Source of the DNA: Andreprevotia sp. IGB-42
GTDB lineage: Bacteria > Pseudomonadota > Gammaproteobacteria > Burkholderiales > Chitinibacteraceae
Direction of reading: 5' to 3'
Length of the DNA stretch: 64,000 nucleotides
Assembly (NCBI RefSeq): GCF_009848685.1
Contig: NZ_WXTX01000008.1
Coordinates: 124,001 to 188,000, forward strand
Both the position numbers and the translations under genes were made by a program. Within the stretch, counting starts at the first letter, position 1. Every line of letters starts with the position of its first letter. Positions 43,985 through 53,277 of this stretch are shown here, piece by piece. The notes below the pieces were generated by a model, which saw nothing but the letters and a program-made list of their open reading frames with translations, was not told the DNA's origin and made no database searches.

Positions 43985-44824
43985 GGTGCATCTCCTTTTG
44001 ATCTTTCTAGTACAGCTTGCGTTGCATGGCCCGATCAGATGGCCTGTTTCATCTGCCAGCCACGGGGGCACGCACGCAGGTGGCCCCCGCTTTTGGGCGG
44101 TGCCAACAACCGGGCCAGTGGTGAGAAATCCGGAGGCATTTGCCCGTGTGGTGCCATATCCGCACCCGGTCAGTACAAGCTGACAGCACAGCGCATGCTG
44201 GCCGGCTTGATAGGGCAAATTGGATGCTGCACCGCAATGCACTGCCCGCCTTTACCTTCTTCAAACTTTGCGAGTGCTTGCATGAGCTTGGTGATTTCTT
44301 TGTCCTACTTTCTTCTGGTGTTGTCTTATTGAAATATTATGTATTTCTGATGTGTGACATTCCGATCAAAAAGTTCCTGAAAACTGCAAGTCTGTACAAA
44401 AATGTTTTGTAGTTTTCCAACCGGAAAATGCCCGGTTTGCGTCACCGGCAGATACAACAGCAGGTGCTTTATATTGCAATGCAGCATGCATATTTTGGCT
44501 TATTTTGCCGTTGCTATCGCATGCTGATGACATTTTATTGCGTTGCAATATCAGCTTGTTAGGGATTTCATGTAGTTCTTGTTACATGTGAAAACTGCCT
44601 GAAAACGCCAGATCAAGAAGTGATGATTTTCATGTCTTGACACGGCAAACCGCTCTGAGCAGTAATGAGCGCCATCGTGGCAAGAGCACCGGCTGCGATG
44701 CCTGGGCGGATATGCACTCAACAATGCTTTCTGTTTGCTGACTGCGTATTCCGCACCACTGGCGCAATGAGCTGGGCGCGCTGGAAACCACCCAAAAAAA
44801 TGAAGATGGACGGAGAATTGAGCA
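43985..44824. other. 840-bp AT-rich regulatory region between the AspT-type gene and chitinase
   Basis: No gene is supported. From about 44260 to 44640 base composition falls well below the neighbours in GC. This stretch should hold the promoters of both divergent genes. It contains the palindrome TATTGCGTTGCAATA (44536-44550) and, upstream, a related TATTGCAATGCA element (44472-44483). Short frames here look like chance. Confidence 0.5.
44536..44550. promoter_or_regulatory. Palindrome TATTGC-GTT-GCAATA upstream of chitinase
   Basis: Perfect 6-bp arms lie 275 bp before the chitinase start within the AT-rich region. It is an operator candidate for chitin or carbon-source control. Confidence 0.4.
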
Positions 44825-46894
44825 ATGATGCAATTCAATCGATTTACGCTGGCTGCATTGCCAGCGGCCGTACTGGCCATGAGCGCCTATGCCGCCCCGG
44901 CATGGCAGGAAGGCCAGACCTATACCGCAGGCACAGTAGTCAGCTACGCGGGTCATGACTACAAGGCACTGGTTACCCACACTGCCTATGTCGGCGCTGG
45001 CTGGACTCCGTCCAACACCCCGACACTGTGGGCCGATCAGGGTGTCAGCACCGGTACGCCGACAGCTGTTCCGACAGTTGCCCCGACCGTAGCTCCGACG
45101 GCCAAGCCTAGCGTTGTACCGACCGTTGCACCGACTACCAAGCCGAGCGCTGTTCCGACAGCCAGCCCGACTGCTGCCCCGACAGCAACACCGGTACCGG
45201 GCACCAGCTGTTACCAGGCATGGAACAGCAGCACTGCCTACAACGGCGGCGCACAAGTGACCTACAACGGCCGCAACTACTCCGCCAAATGGTGGACACA
45301 GGGCAATATCCCGTCGTCGAGCACTGGGGATGGCCAGCCATGGACCGATCTGGGTGCATGCGGTGGCTCCACACCGACAGCGACCCCGGTTCCGGGCCCG
45401 ACAGCAACGCCGAAGCCGACAGCCACGCCGGTACCAGGCCCGACAGCAACACCGGTACCAGGCCCGACAGCTACACCGAAGCCGACTGTCAACCCGACCG
45501 CTACACCGGTTCCGGGCCCGACAGCCACTCCGGTGCCGTCGACCGGCAGCAAGGAAGTGGGTTCGTACTTCGCACAGTGGGGCGTTTATGGCCGCGCGTT
45601 CGAAGTGGCTGACTTCGTCAACAACGGTTCTGCCGCCAAGATGACCTATGTCAACTACGCATTCGGCAACATCTACCAGAAGAACGGTGGCTACGAATGC
45701 GGCGCCGGCATCGACAAGCTCGAATCGGGCGCCAGCACACCGAAGGCACCGGATGCCGGTACCGGCGGCGATGCATGGGCAGACTACGGCCGCACCCCGG
45801 CCCGCCTGGTCGACCCGAGCAAGCCGTACACTTGGGATTCCCCGCTGGCTGGTAACTTCGGCGAACTGAAGGCACTGAAGGGCAAGTTCCCTAACCTGAA
45901 GATCTTCATCTCGCTGGGCGGCTGGACATGGTCCAAGTGGTTCTCGGCTGCTTCGCAAACCGATGCACTGCGCAAGCAACTGGTGTCGTCGTGCCTGAAC
46001 ATCTACATCAAGGGTAACCTGCCTGCATACAGCGGCCGTGGCGGCGCTGGTACATTGGCTGGCGTATTCGACGGTGTGGACATCGACTGGGAATTCCCGG
46101 GCGGTGGCGGTCAGCCATATAACACCCTGTCGCCTGCCGACAAGCAGAACTTCACCTTGCTGATGAAGGAATTCCGTGAACAGCTCGACGTTCTGGGCGC
46201 AGCCAATGGCAACAAGCATTACCTGTTGACCACCGCGCTGTCTGCCGGCAAGGACAAGATCGAGAACACAGAGCCTGCCAAGTACGGTCAGTACATGGAC
46301 TTCGTCAACCTGATGACGTATGACTTCCACGGCGGTTGGGAATACACCAGCACCAGCTACATGGATGCTGCTGGCGAGAACAACGCCAACCCGCTGGCGA
46401 AGACAGACTTCCACTCCAACCTGTATGCAGATCCGGCCAGCCCGAACTACCTGGATCCGAAGACAGGCGAGCGTGGCGTTGCGTCGTACTACAACACCGA
46501 TGATGCTGTGAAGAACCTTGTTGCTGCCGGCCTGCCTGCCAACAAGATCATCCTGGGCGTGCCGTTCTACGGCCGTGGCTGGAGTGGTGTACCGAACGTG
46601 AATAACGGCCTGTATCAGACCGCGACCACACCGGCACACGGCACCTACGAAAACGGCATCGAGGACTTCAAGGTACTGAAGAACGCAGCCGGCACGATCT
46701 ACGTCCACCCGGTGACCAAGCAGTCGTGGAAGTTCGACGGTTCGACCTTCTGGTCGTACGACACGCCTGATGTCATCCAGACCAAGATCAACTACACGAA
46801 GGCCAATGGTCTGGGCGGTATGTTCAGCTGGTCGCTCGATGGTGATGACAGCAGCGCAACACTGATGAACGCACTGAGCAAGATTCGCCAGTAA
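44825..46894 (+). CDS. Secreted GH18 chitinase with two chitin-binding CBM5/12 modules
   Basis: This 689-residue enzyme hydrolyses chitin outside the cell. A signal peptide ends SAYA (residue 23). CBM5/12 no. 1 spans residues 24-73 (AWQEGQTYTAGTVVSYAGHD). A Pro/Thr linker (76-126) is followed by CBM5/12 no. 2 (129-179, with Cys at both ends). A second longer PT linker (182-240) is built from repeats of PGPTATPVP. The GH18 catalytic domain (245-689) has SLGGWTWS and the active-site DGVDIDWE with acid Glu423, plus MTYDFHGGWE and a terminal GGMFSWSLDGD. GGAG lies nine bases before the first of two ATGs. It is monocistronic, with its own terminator. Confidence 0.95.
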   Translation: MMQFNRFTLAALPAAVLAMSAYAAPAWQEGQTYTAGTVVSYAGHDYKALVTHTAYVGAGWTPSNTPTLWADQGVSTGTPTAVPTVAPTVAPTAKPSVVPTVAPTTKPSAVPTASPTAAPTATPVPGTSCYQAWNSSTAYNGGAQVTYNGRNYSAKWWTQGNIPSSSTGDGQPWTDLGACGGSTPTATPVPGPTATPKPTATPVPGPTATPVPGPTATPKPTVNPTATPVPGPTATPVPSTGSKEVGSYFAQWGVYGRAFEVADFVNNGSAAKMTYVNYAFGNIYQKNGGYECGAGIDKLESGASTPKAPDAGTGGDAWADYGRTPARLVDPSKPYTWDSPLAGNFGELKALKGKFPNLKIFISLGGWTWSKWFSAASQTDALRKQLVSSCLNIYIKGNLPAYSGRGGAGTLAGVFDGVDIDWEFPGGGGQPYNTLSPADKQNFTLLMKEFREQLDVLGAANGNKHYLLTTALSAGKDKIENTEPAKYGQYMDFVNLMTYDFHGGWEYTSTSYMDAAGENNANPLAKTDFHSNLYADPASPNYLDPKTGERGVASYYNTDDAVKNLVAAGLPANKIILGVPFYGRGWSGVPNVNNGLYQTATTPAHGTYENGIEDFKVLKNAAGTIYVHPVTKQSWKFDGSTFWSYDTPDVIQTKINYTKANGLGGMFSWSLDGDDSSATLMNALSKIRQ

Positions 46895-46931
46895 TCAGTT
46901 GTCTCGCACGCTGTAGTACACAGCAGCAATG

Positions 46932-46962
46932 AAGCCCTCCCGGTTCGCCGGGAGGGCTTTTT
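46932..46962 (+). terminator. Chitinase terminator
   Basis: The 12-bp stem AAGCCCTCCCGG / CCGGGAGGGCTT has loop TTCG and is followed by TTT. The UUCG loop makes it very stable. Confidence 0.9.
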
Positions 46963-46992
46963 CATGTGTGCTGCAGCAGGTGAGGGTAGTGC

Positions 46993-48006
46993 TCAGCTGG
47001 CGCGGTAGTCGCCAAACTGCACGGCGGGGTCGAACACGCGCTGCCCATCCGCCCAATCGGCCAGGCCAAGGATCTTTTCCCCCAGGGGCGACAGCTGCGC
47101 GCGCGGGTAGCGCGTTTGCTCCCAGCCGCGCGGATCACCGGGGAAGGCATAGCCGCGCGCGGGCTCGCGCTTGTACCAGCTGCCCACGCGCCAGTCGCGC
47201 AGCTCGCTGTTGGCCTCGTCGGCCGGGGTGAAGGCGATGTACTGCGCCAGGCGTACCTGGTCGGTAGAGGTATTGGGCTTGATGCCATGCGCCAGCAGAC
47301 TGTTGAAGATCAGCAGCTCGCCAGCCTTCATCGGGATGAAGCGCGGTTGCCATGGTACGGTGGCCAGATCCGGCTGCCACGGGTTGCGGTCGGCCGGGGC
47401 GGTTTCGCGCCATGCCTGCAGGTTTTCGAACAGCTCGGGTATGCACTGGAAGCCGCCACCCTCTTCGGTGGTATCGGAGAGCGCCAGCACCCCCTGCACA
47501 TTGACCGGCAGCGGCGTGAGCGTGGTATCGGCATCCCAGTGGATGAAGCCGCCAAAGCGGCGCTGGCCGTTGTTGGGCGGGTTGAGGTTGGCGCGGTCTA
47601 TGGTCACCCACAGGTCTTCGCGATCCCAGATATCCACGAACGCATCGTAGATGCGCGGCGTTTGCCGGTTATCCCACAGCGCCTGGTTCTGGTAGGCCTC
47701 GACCATGCCGGAGCCATTGAGCTCTTTCATTTCGTTCTCGCGCAGTTGCGGGCGGCTCCAGCTTTGCGGGTCATGTTGATCCAGTTCCTGGAAGTCCCAC
47801 AGGAAATCGGTGGTGCGCCTGAGTTGCGCTGCACTGATCGCATCCTTGACGATCACATAACCGTAGCGCTGCCAGTGGGCAAAGTCGGCCTCGCTCAGCA
47901 CGCGCAGCGGCAATTGCTTGGTCAGTTCGTGCAGCTGCTGTTGCTCGATATAGGCAACGGAAGGGTTGCCCGGGCGGGCGTCGCCATAGTTGTAGCGGTC
48001 GTTCAT
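46993..48006 (-). CDS. Phytanoyl-CoA dioxygenase (PhyH) family protein
   Basis: This 337-residue Fe(II)/2-oxoglutarate-dependent oxygenase has the metal-binding HxD in GGFIHWDADTTL (about residues 180-191) and a distal His in SLLAHGIKPNTS, followed by the Arg that would bind 2-oxoglutarate (VRLAQYIAF). The substrate is unknown; PhyH members hydroxylate lipids, ectoine or small metabolites. ATG 48006 has GGAG seven bases upstream. It is divergent from an AraC regulator that probably controls it. Confidence 0.88.
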   Translation of the reverse strand: MNDRYNYGDARPGNPSVAYIEQQQLHELTKQLPLRVLSEADFAHWQRYGYVIVKDAISAAQLRRTTDFLWDFQELDQHDPQSWSRPQLRENEMKELNGSGMVEAYQNQALWDNRQTPRIYDAFVDIWDREDLWVTIDRANLNPPNNGQRRFGGFIHWDADTTLTPLPVNVQGVLALSDTTEEGGGFQCIPELFENLQAWRETAPADRNPWQPDLATVPWQPRFIPMKAGELLIFNSLLAHGIKPNTSTDQVRLAQYIAFTPADEANSELRDWRVGSWYKREPARGYAFPGDPRGWEQTRYPRAQLSPLGEKILGLADWADGQRVFDPAVQFGDYRAS

Positions 48007-48165
48007 GTGTCTGCTCCGGTATGCGCCTGTGCCGTATTGCGGTGGCAGGCTGGCTGTGTGTTCGGGATGTGCAGCCATTGTGCTGACCGGACAGCAGCCG
48101 GATATCGCCGACAATGATGTTGATTGATACGATACTGACGTTATGAAGAGGCTTGAGGGTGAGCA

Positions 48166-49020
48166 ATGCGGCCGCAGTTTGAACATGTCACCGTGCCGGG
48201 TGGCGCATCATGGGCGCTGCTATGGCGTGAGCTGCCGGTGCTGCCGTTTGAATGGCACTACCACCCCGAGTACGAGCTGACCTTTACCGTGAATGCGCGT
48301 GGCCAGCGTTACGTTGGCGATCACTTTGCCGATTTCGACGATGGTGATCTGGTGTTGGTCGGCCCCAACCTGCCACACACCTGGTCATCCAATACCCCGC
48401 TGGACGGCAGCCGCCCCATGCTGGCGGTGGTAGTTTGGTTTACCCGGGCATGGGTGGATAAGTTGGTAGACGGCATGCCGGAGCTGCAGCCGCTGCGCCT
48501 GCTGGCCAGCCACGCCGCGCAGGGGCTGGCGTTCTCGCCGGCGGTGGCGGCGCGTGTGCGGCCGCTATTGCTGTCGCTGAATGAACTCAGCGCCGCGCGC
48601 CGCATCCCGGTGCTGCTGGATGCCTTGCTGCAGCTCTCTGCAGATAGCCACGCACAAACGCTGGCCGCATTGGCCGCTACCCCTGCACAAGACAGCAGCC
48701 GGGACAGGCTGGCCCGCATCCTGGAGCGTCTGCACAGCCACTTTGCCGAGCCGCTCAGCGTAGCTGCACTGGCTGGCCACGCGGCATTGTCGGTCGGCGC
48801 GTTTCACCGTTTCTTCAAGCGGCATACCGGCAAAACGGTACTGGAATACCAGGCCCAGCTACGCATCGGCCATGCTTGCCAATTGCTGATCCAGACCGCC
48901 AAGCCAGTGGGGGTGATTGCGAGCGAAGCGGGCTGGAACAACCTTGCGCACTTCAACCGGCAATTCCTGGCCGCCAAGGGCATCACGCCCAAGGCATTCA
49001 GGGCGCAATACACGCGTTAG
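48166..49020 (+). CDS. AraC family transcriptional regulator with cupin sensor domain
   Basis: This 284-residue protein has an N-terminal cupin with HYHPEYELTFTVNARGQRYVGDH (residues 27-50) and GPNLPHTW, which may bind a small ligand. The C-terminal double HTH spans residues 180-282 (EPLSVAALAGHAALSVGAFH, GVIASEAGWNNLAHFNRQFL). GAGG lies seven bases before ATG. It is divergent from the PhyH gene with a 159-bp shared region. Confidence 0.9.
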   Translation: MRPQFEHVTVPGGASWALLWRELPVLPFEWHYHPEYELTFTVNARGQRYVGDHFADFDDGDLVLVGPNLPHTWSSNTPLDGSRPMLAVVVWFTRAWVDKLVDGMPELQPLRLLASHAAQGLAFSPAVAARVRPLLLSLNELSAARRIPVLLDALLQLSADSHAQTLAALAATPAQDSSRDRLARILERLHSHFAEPLSVAALAGHAALSVGAFHRFFKRHTGKTVLEYQAQLRIGHACQLLIQTAKPVGVIASEAGWNNLAHFNRQFLAAKGITPKAFRAQYTR

Positions 49021-49094
49021 CCTGTTTTGATTGGCAGGGGATATCGCTGCAGATCGTTCATCCTTATTTGGTGGCGTGGTATGCCAGTTTGAAT

Positions 49095-49517
49095 CTAGCG
49101 TGGGTGATCGATGCGGATACGCTGGCGCCAGCGCCGCCACAAACCGGCCAGGCTGCCGTTGTAATACCACAGCAATCCGCACAAGCAATACAGCGAGAGC
49201 GAAGCGGGAAAGTTGGCTGCGCGCATCCAGATCAGCGCCTGCGGGTCCTGATAGTGCCAGTAGATGGCGTAGCAGCCATCCACGGTGAACCAGGTGGCAA
49301 ACAGCATCACCGGCCACCAGCGCCAGCGGCGCGCCACGATCACCCGCAAGCTCCACGGCGCGGTAAGGTAGGCCAGCAGCGCCATGATGAAGCTGATGGG
49401 GATATCCCAGTCCGGCGATGGGGTGCAGATCGAGCCGGCGATCAGCAAGCCGATGCCGATTGACAGCGTGATCAGTTTCCATGGGCGGCGATATTCGTTA
49501 ATGAGCGTGCGTGTCAT
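49095..49517 (-). CDS. Small membrane protein, four predicted helices
   Basis: This 140-residue protein's family was not recognised. Hydrophobic segments lie near residues 15-31, 40-60, 68-88 and 102-120, with a Trp/Arg-rich loop (ARRWRWWPVM) and a basic C-terminus (WRRWRQRIRIDHPR). There is no good SD before the ATG. It is convergent with the AraC gene and divergent from the DUF3300 gene. Confidence 0.6.
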   Translation of the reverse strand: MTRTLINEYRRPWKLITLSIGIGLLIAGSICTPSPDWDIPISFIMALLAYLTAPWSLRVIVARRWRWWPVMLFATWFTVDGCYAIYWHYQDPQALIWMRAANFPASLSLYCLCGLLWYYNGSLAGLWRRWRQRIRIDHPR

Positions 49518-49648
49518 GGCTTGTTGCCGGTCAGTGGTCGCTATGGGGGGACGCTACAGAATCATGCGCCCGGAATATCTATCCTTGACTCGGATGGCCC
49601 GATTGCCTACCTTAAGATTACCTTGCTGTGCTCGTATGGAGAGGCTCG

Positions 49649-50878
49649 ATGTCCCGGATGTCCCGTTTGTATACTCTGTTTGGCACCCTGCTGGTCGCCT
49701 TGTGTGGCTGGCTGTACATGCCGGTTGCCATGGCCGCAGATGAGGCGGGTACCCAATCCTTCAAGACCGAAGAGATCGAAGCGCTGGTTGCGCCCATCGC
49801 GCTCTATCCGGATGCGTTGATTGCCCAGGTACTGATGGCTGCGACGTACCCGCTGGAGGTAGTGGAGGCCGCACGCTGGACCAAGGCAAACCCCAACATC
49901 AAGGACAAGGCGCTGGAAGATGCCATGCAGAAGCAGGGTTGGGATGCCAGCGTGAAATCGCTGGCGGCGTTTCCGCAAGTGCTGACGATGATGAACGAAA
50001 AGCTGGACTGGACACAAAAGCTGGGTGACGCATTCCTCGCGCAGCAGAAAGACGTGCTCGATGCGGTGCAGGTATTGCGGGCCAAGGCCAAGGCCGAAGG
50101 CAATCTCAAATCGAGCAAGGAACAGGTGGTGAGCGAGGTGGTGGAGAGCGGCACCACGGTCATCAAGGTCGAGCCGGCCGATCCACAGGTGGTCTATGTG
50201 CCCACCTACAACCCGACCGTGGTGTACGGCACCTGGCCCTATCCCTATTACTCGCCGTATTACTACTACCCGCCAGGCTATGTGGCCGGGGCGGCCATTT
50301 CCTTCGGTGTCGGCCTGGCCATCGGCTCCGCATTGTGGGGCAACTGCAATTGGGGCGGTGGCAACGTCAACATCAACGTCAATCGCTACAACAATTTCAA
50401 CCGCACCAATATCTCCAACGGCAACTGGAACCACAACGTGGACCACCGCAAAGGAGTGCAGTACCGCGACTCTGCCTCCCGCGAGCGTTACGGGCGTGAT
50501 GCTTCCCGGAACACCGCCGCATCGCGCGATGCGTTCCGTGGCCGTGCCGAGCAAGGTCGCAGCGATATTGCCGGCGGTGCAGCCAAGGATTTCAAGGGCG
50601 GCGCAGCAGGTTCGCGTGATGGTAGTGGGCGTGATGGTGCCGGCCGGCATGATGCGGCTGGTAAAGCGGGCGGGCGGTCGAACCAGCTCGGTAACACACG
50701 TCCGGATCGTTCGGGCAATGCACTGCAGGGTATGGATAACGCGGGGAGAACGCGCGATATGAGTTCGCGCGGGGCCAGCAGCCGCAACGCTGCAGCCACT
50801 CATCGCAGCAGTGCCGCACCACGCGCCCGCAGTGGTGGCGGTGGTCACACCCGCAGCGCACCGTCACGCCGGCGCTGA
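49649..50878 (+). CDS. DUF3300 domain protein, secreted, with Gly/Arg-rich tail
   Basis: This 409-residue protein has a signal peptide ending VAMAADE and the DUF3300 core (EALVAPIALYPDALIAQVLM...YPLEVVEAARW...WDASVKSLAAFPQVL), then KVEPADPQVVYVPTYNP. A Tyr-rich patch (YPYYSPYYYYPPGY) and a hydrophobic segment follow. A long low-complexity tail is rich in Asn, Gly, Arg, Ser and Asp (residues 235-409). The function is unknown; DUF3300 and DUF2950 genes are commonly neighbours, as here. ATG 49649 has GGAG seven bases upstream. Confidence 0.88.
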   Translation: MSRMSRLYTLFGTLLVALCGWLYMPVAMAADEAGTQSFKTEEIEALVAPIALYPDALIAQVLMAATYPLEVVEAARWTKANPNIKDKALEDAMQKQGWDASVKSLAAFPQVLTMMNEKLDWTQKLGDAFLAQQKDVLDAVQVLRAKAKAEGNLKSSKEQVVSEVVESGTTVIKVEPADPQVVYVPTYNPTVVYGTWPYPYYSPYYYYPPGYVAGAAISFGVGLAIGSALWGNCNWGGGNVNINVNRYNNFNRTNISNGNWNHNVDHRKGVQYRDSASRERYGRDASRNTAASRDAFRGRAEQGRSDIAGGAAKDFKGGAAGSRDGSGRDGAGRHDAAGKAGGRSNQLGNTRPDRSGNALQGMDNAGRTRDMSSRGASSRNAAATHRSSAAPRARSGGGGHTRSAPSRRR

Positions 50879-50913
50879 TACGCGCCCAACCTTTGAACCA
50901 CGAGGATGCATAG

Positions 50914-51852
50914 ATGGTCTCCCCGCATAAGCTGACAGGGCAAGGGTTGCTGGTGCTGGCGCTGTTGTTGCCCGCCGCTACGCCCATGGCATACGCTGCC
51001 GTACAGACATTCGCAACACCCGAAGCCGCCAGTGAAGCCTTGGTTGACGCATTCAGAACCGGCAACGCCAAGGCCTTGAAGCAGTTGTTCGGCCCGCAGC
51101 AGGCCTCGCTGCTGGATAGTGGCGATCCGGTGGCAGACCGCTTGGCATCCGAGCGTTTTGTTGCCGCGTGGGAGGCGGGACATACTGTGGCGGTCGATGC
51201 ATCCGGCAAGCGCGCCACGCTGGAAGTCGGCAACGAGGGCTGGCCTTTCCCCGCACCCGTCGTCAAGACCGGCAAGACATGGCGTTTTGACGGCAAGGCC
51301 GGTGTCGAGGAGCTGGCCAATCGCCGCATTGGCCAGAATGAGCTCTCCGCTATCGAGGCCGCGCGCGCGTATGTGGATGCGCAGAACGACTACTACCTGC
51401 AAAACCCGCAGCGCGATGCACTGTTTGCCTATGCGCAGCGCCTGAGCAGCTCACCGGACGAGCGCGATGGCCTTTACTGGCCAACCGCGGAGGGAGAAAA
51501 CCCCAGCCCGCTGGGACCGCTGTTTGCGGCGGCGCGCAGTGAGGGCTACAAGTTCGACGCGAGAAGCGCCCCCATTCCCTACCACGGCTATTACTACCGC
51601 GTGCTGACCGCACAGGGCCCCAATGCCAAGGGCGGCGCCTACGATTATCTGGTGCGCGGCAAGATGCTGGGCGGCTTTGCCTTGATTGCCTACCCGGCCC
51701 GCTGGGGCAGCTCGGGGGTGATGAGTTTTGTCGTCAATCATGAGGGCACCGTTTACCAGAAGAACCTGGGGGCGAAAACCACTGCCGAGGCTGTACGCAT
51801 CAACCGTTTCGATCCGGGGCCGGGCTGGACCGCGGTACCGGATCAGCCTTGA
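50914..51852 (+). CDS. DUF2950 family secreted protein
   Basis: This 312-residue protein has a signal peptide ending MAYA (residues 1-28). The body matches DUF2950: FATPEAASEALVDAFRTGNA, RIGQNELSAIEAARAYVDAQ, PIPYHGYYYRVLTAQGPNAK and GFALIAYPARWGSSGVMSF. It has no catalytic motif that I recognise. The gene starts 35 bp after the DUF3300 gene with SD GAGG at eight bases, so the two form an operon and probably work together in the envelope. Confidence 0.9.
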   Translation: MVSPHKLTGQGLLVLALLLPAATPMAYAAVQTFATPEAASEALVDAFRTGNAKALKQLFGPQQASLLDSGDPVADRLASERFVAAWEAGHTVAVDASGKRATLEVGNEGWPFPAPVVKTGKTWRFDGKAGVEELANRRIGQNELSAIEAARAYVDAQNDYYLQNPQRDALFAYAQRLSSSPDERDGLYWPTAEGENPSPLGPLFAAARSEGYKFDARSAPIPYHGYYYRVLTAQGPNAKGGAYDYLVRGKMLGGFALIAYPARWGSSGVMSFVVNHEGTVYQKNLGAKTTAEAVRINRFDPGPGWTAVPDQP

Positions 51853-51875
51853 GTGTTGCGTGGCGTTCTGAACGG

Positions 51876-51901
51876 AAAAAGCCGGCAATTGCCGGCTTTT
51901 T
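51876..51901. terminator. Bidirectional terminator between the DUF2950 gene and aroA
   Basis: The perfect palindrome AAAAAGCCGGCAA / TTGCCGGCTTTTT lies between convergent genes. Confidence 0.85.
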
Positions 51902-51971
51902 CGTAGCGAGCAGCAGGTTGTGGCTGGCTCACTGGTCAGCCAGCAGGGAGGGCTGGCCGGCAACGGCGGTG

Positions 51972-53267
51972 TTACTGGCTGATACGCGCCAGCTCATCGA
52001 AATAGGTCGGGAAGGTCTTGGCGGTGCAGCCCGGATCGAGAATGCGTACCGATGTGGCCAGTGACACCAGCGAGAAGCACATCGCCATGCGGTGGTCGTC
52101 GTAGGTGCCGATTTCCGCATTGGCGATGAAGGCGGCCGGCGGGGTGACAACCAGGTAATCCTGGCCTTCTTCCACGGTGGCGCCCACCTTGCGCAGCTCG
52201 GTGGCCATGGCGCTCAGGCGGTCGGTTTCCTTCACGCGCCAGCTTTCGATATTGCGCAGCGTGGTGGTGCCCTCGGCAAACAGTGCAGCCACGGCGATGG
52301 TCATGGCGGCGTCGGGGATATGGTTGAAGTCCATATCGATGGCCTTGAGCTTGCCCGCTGCCGGCATGCTGGCGGAAATCCAGTTGTCGCCGCGCTCGAT
52401 CACCGCACCCATCGCTTCCAATGCTTCGGCAAAGCGCACGTCACCCTGGATGCTTTGCTTGCCCACGCCGGTGACCTTCACCGGATTGGCTGCCGTGGCA
52501 CCGATTGCGCCGGCGGCAAGGAAGTACGAAGCGGATGATGCATCGCCTTCGACGAAGATCTCGCCCGGGCTGGTATAGGTCTGGCCACCGGGAATCACGA
52601 ATTCATTCCAGCCGTTGCGGGTGACCTGAATGCCGAAGCGCGCCAGCAGATTGAGGGTGATTTCGATATACGGCTTGGAGATCAGCTCGCCGATCACTTC
52701 CACGGTGAAGTCGCGGCCGGTCAATGGGAGCGTCATCAACAGGCCGGTAAGGAACTGGCTGGATACATTGCCCTTTACCGCCACGCGGTTGCCGGCAATC
52801 TGCCCGGGCTTGATCTGTAGCGGCGGGTAGCCTTCGGCACCCAGGTAATCGATCTGCGCGCCGGCCTGGCGCAGTGCGTCGACCAGATCGCCAATGGGGC
52901 GCTCGTGCATGCGCGCCACGCCGGATAGCTTGTAGCGGCCACCGGCCAGTGCCAGCGCTGCGGTCAGCGGGCGGAACGCGGTGCCGGCGTTGCCGAGGAA
53001 CAGGTCGGCATCCTTCACCGGGAAATCGCCGCCGCAACCTTGGATGCGGAAATCGCGGCTGTCTCCCTGTTGTTCCCACTGCACGCCCAGCGCGGCCAGC
53101 GCTTCGAGCATGCGTTGGGTATCGTCGGAGGCCAGCAGGCCCTTCACCAGCGTTTCGCCGCTGCTCAGTGCGGCCAGCAGCAAGGTGCGGTTGGAAATGC
53201 TCTTGGAGCCAGGCAGATCCACAGTGCCGGCAACGCGGGAAATCGGGGAAAGGTCGAGGAACGCCAT
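51972..53267 (-). CDS. aroA: 3-phosphoshikimate 1-carboxyvinyltransferase (EPSP synthase)
   Basis: This 431-residue enzyme of the shikimate pathway joins shikimate-3-phosphate and phosphoenolpyruvate. Motifs: [20 protein letters not shown] (residues 19-38), the PEP-binding [30 protein letters not shown], and [11 protein letters not shown] near the C-terminus. The GNAGTAxRPL form with Ala after Thr is that of class I enzymes. It starts ten bases after waaF ends and is the last gene of the ilvE-zf-waaF-aroA run. Confidence 0.97.
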   Translation of the reverse strand: MAFLDLSPISRVAGTVDLPGSKSISNRTLLLAALSSGETLVKGLLASDDTQRMLEALAALGVQWEQQGDSRDFRIQGCGGDFPVKDADLFLGNAGTAFRPLTAALALAGGRYKLSGVARMHERPIGDLVDALRQAGAQIDYLGAEGYPPLQIKPGQIAGNRVAVKGNVSSQFLTGLLMTLPLTGRDFTVEVIGELISKPYIEITLNLLARFGIQVTRNGWNEFVIPGGQTYTSPGEIFVEGDASSASYFLAAGAIGATAANPVKVTGVGKQSIQGDVRFAEALEAMGAVIERGDNWISASMPAAGKLKAIDMDFNHIPDAAMTIAVAALFAEGTTTLRNIESWRVKETDRLSAMATELRKVGATVEEGQDYLVVTPPAAFIANAEIGTYDDHRMAMCFSLVSLATSVRILDPGCTAKTFPTYFDELARISQ

Positions 53268-53277
53268 GGCGGTGGTC

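Noticed and set aside
44660-44720. Sigma-54 type promoter before chitinase
   Set aside because: TGGCA occurs but no TTGC at the required distance.
45368-45545. CRISPR-like repeats
   Set aside because: The periodic repeats are in frame and encode the Pro/Thr linker of chitinase; there are no spacers.
44630-46708. A 692-codon open frame on the minus strand, antisense to chitinase
   Set aside because: Low-complexity Cys/Arg-rich shadow of the Pro/Thr linker and catalytic domain; no SD or known fold.
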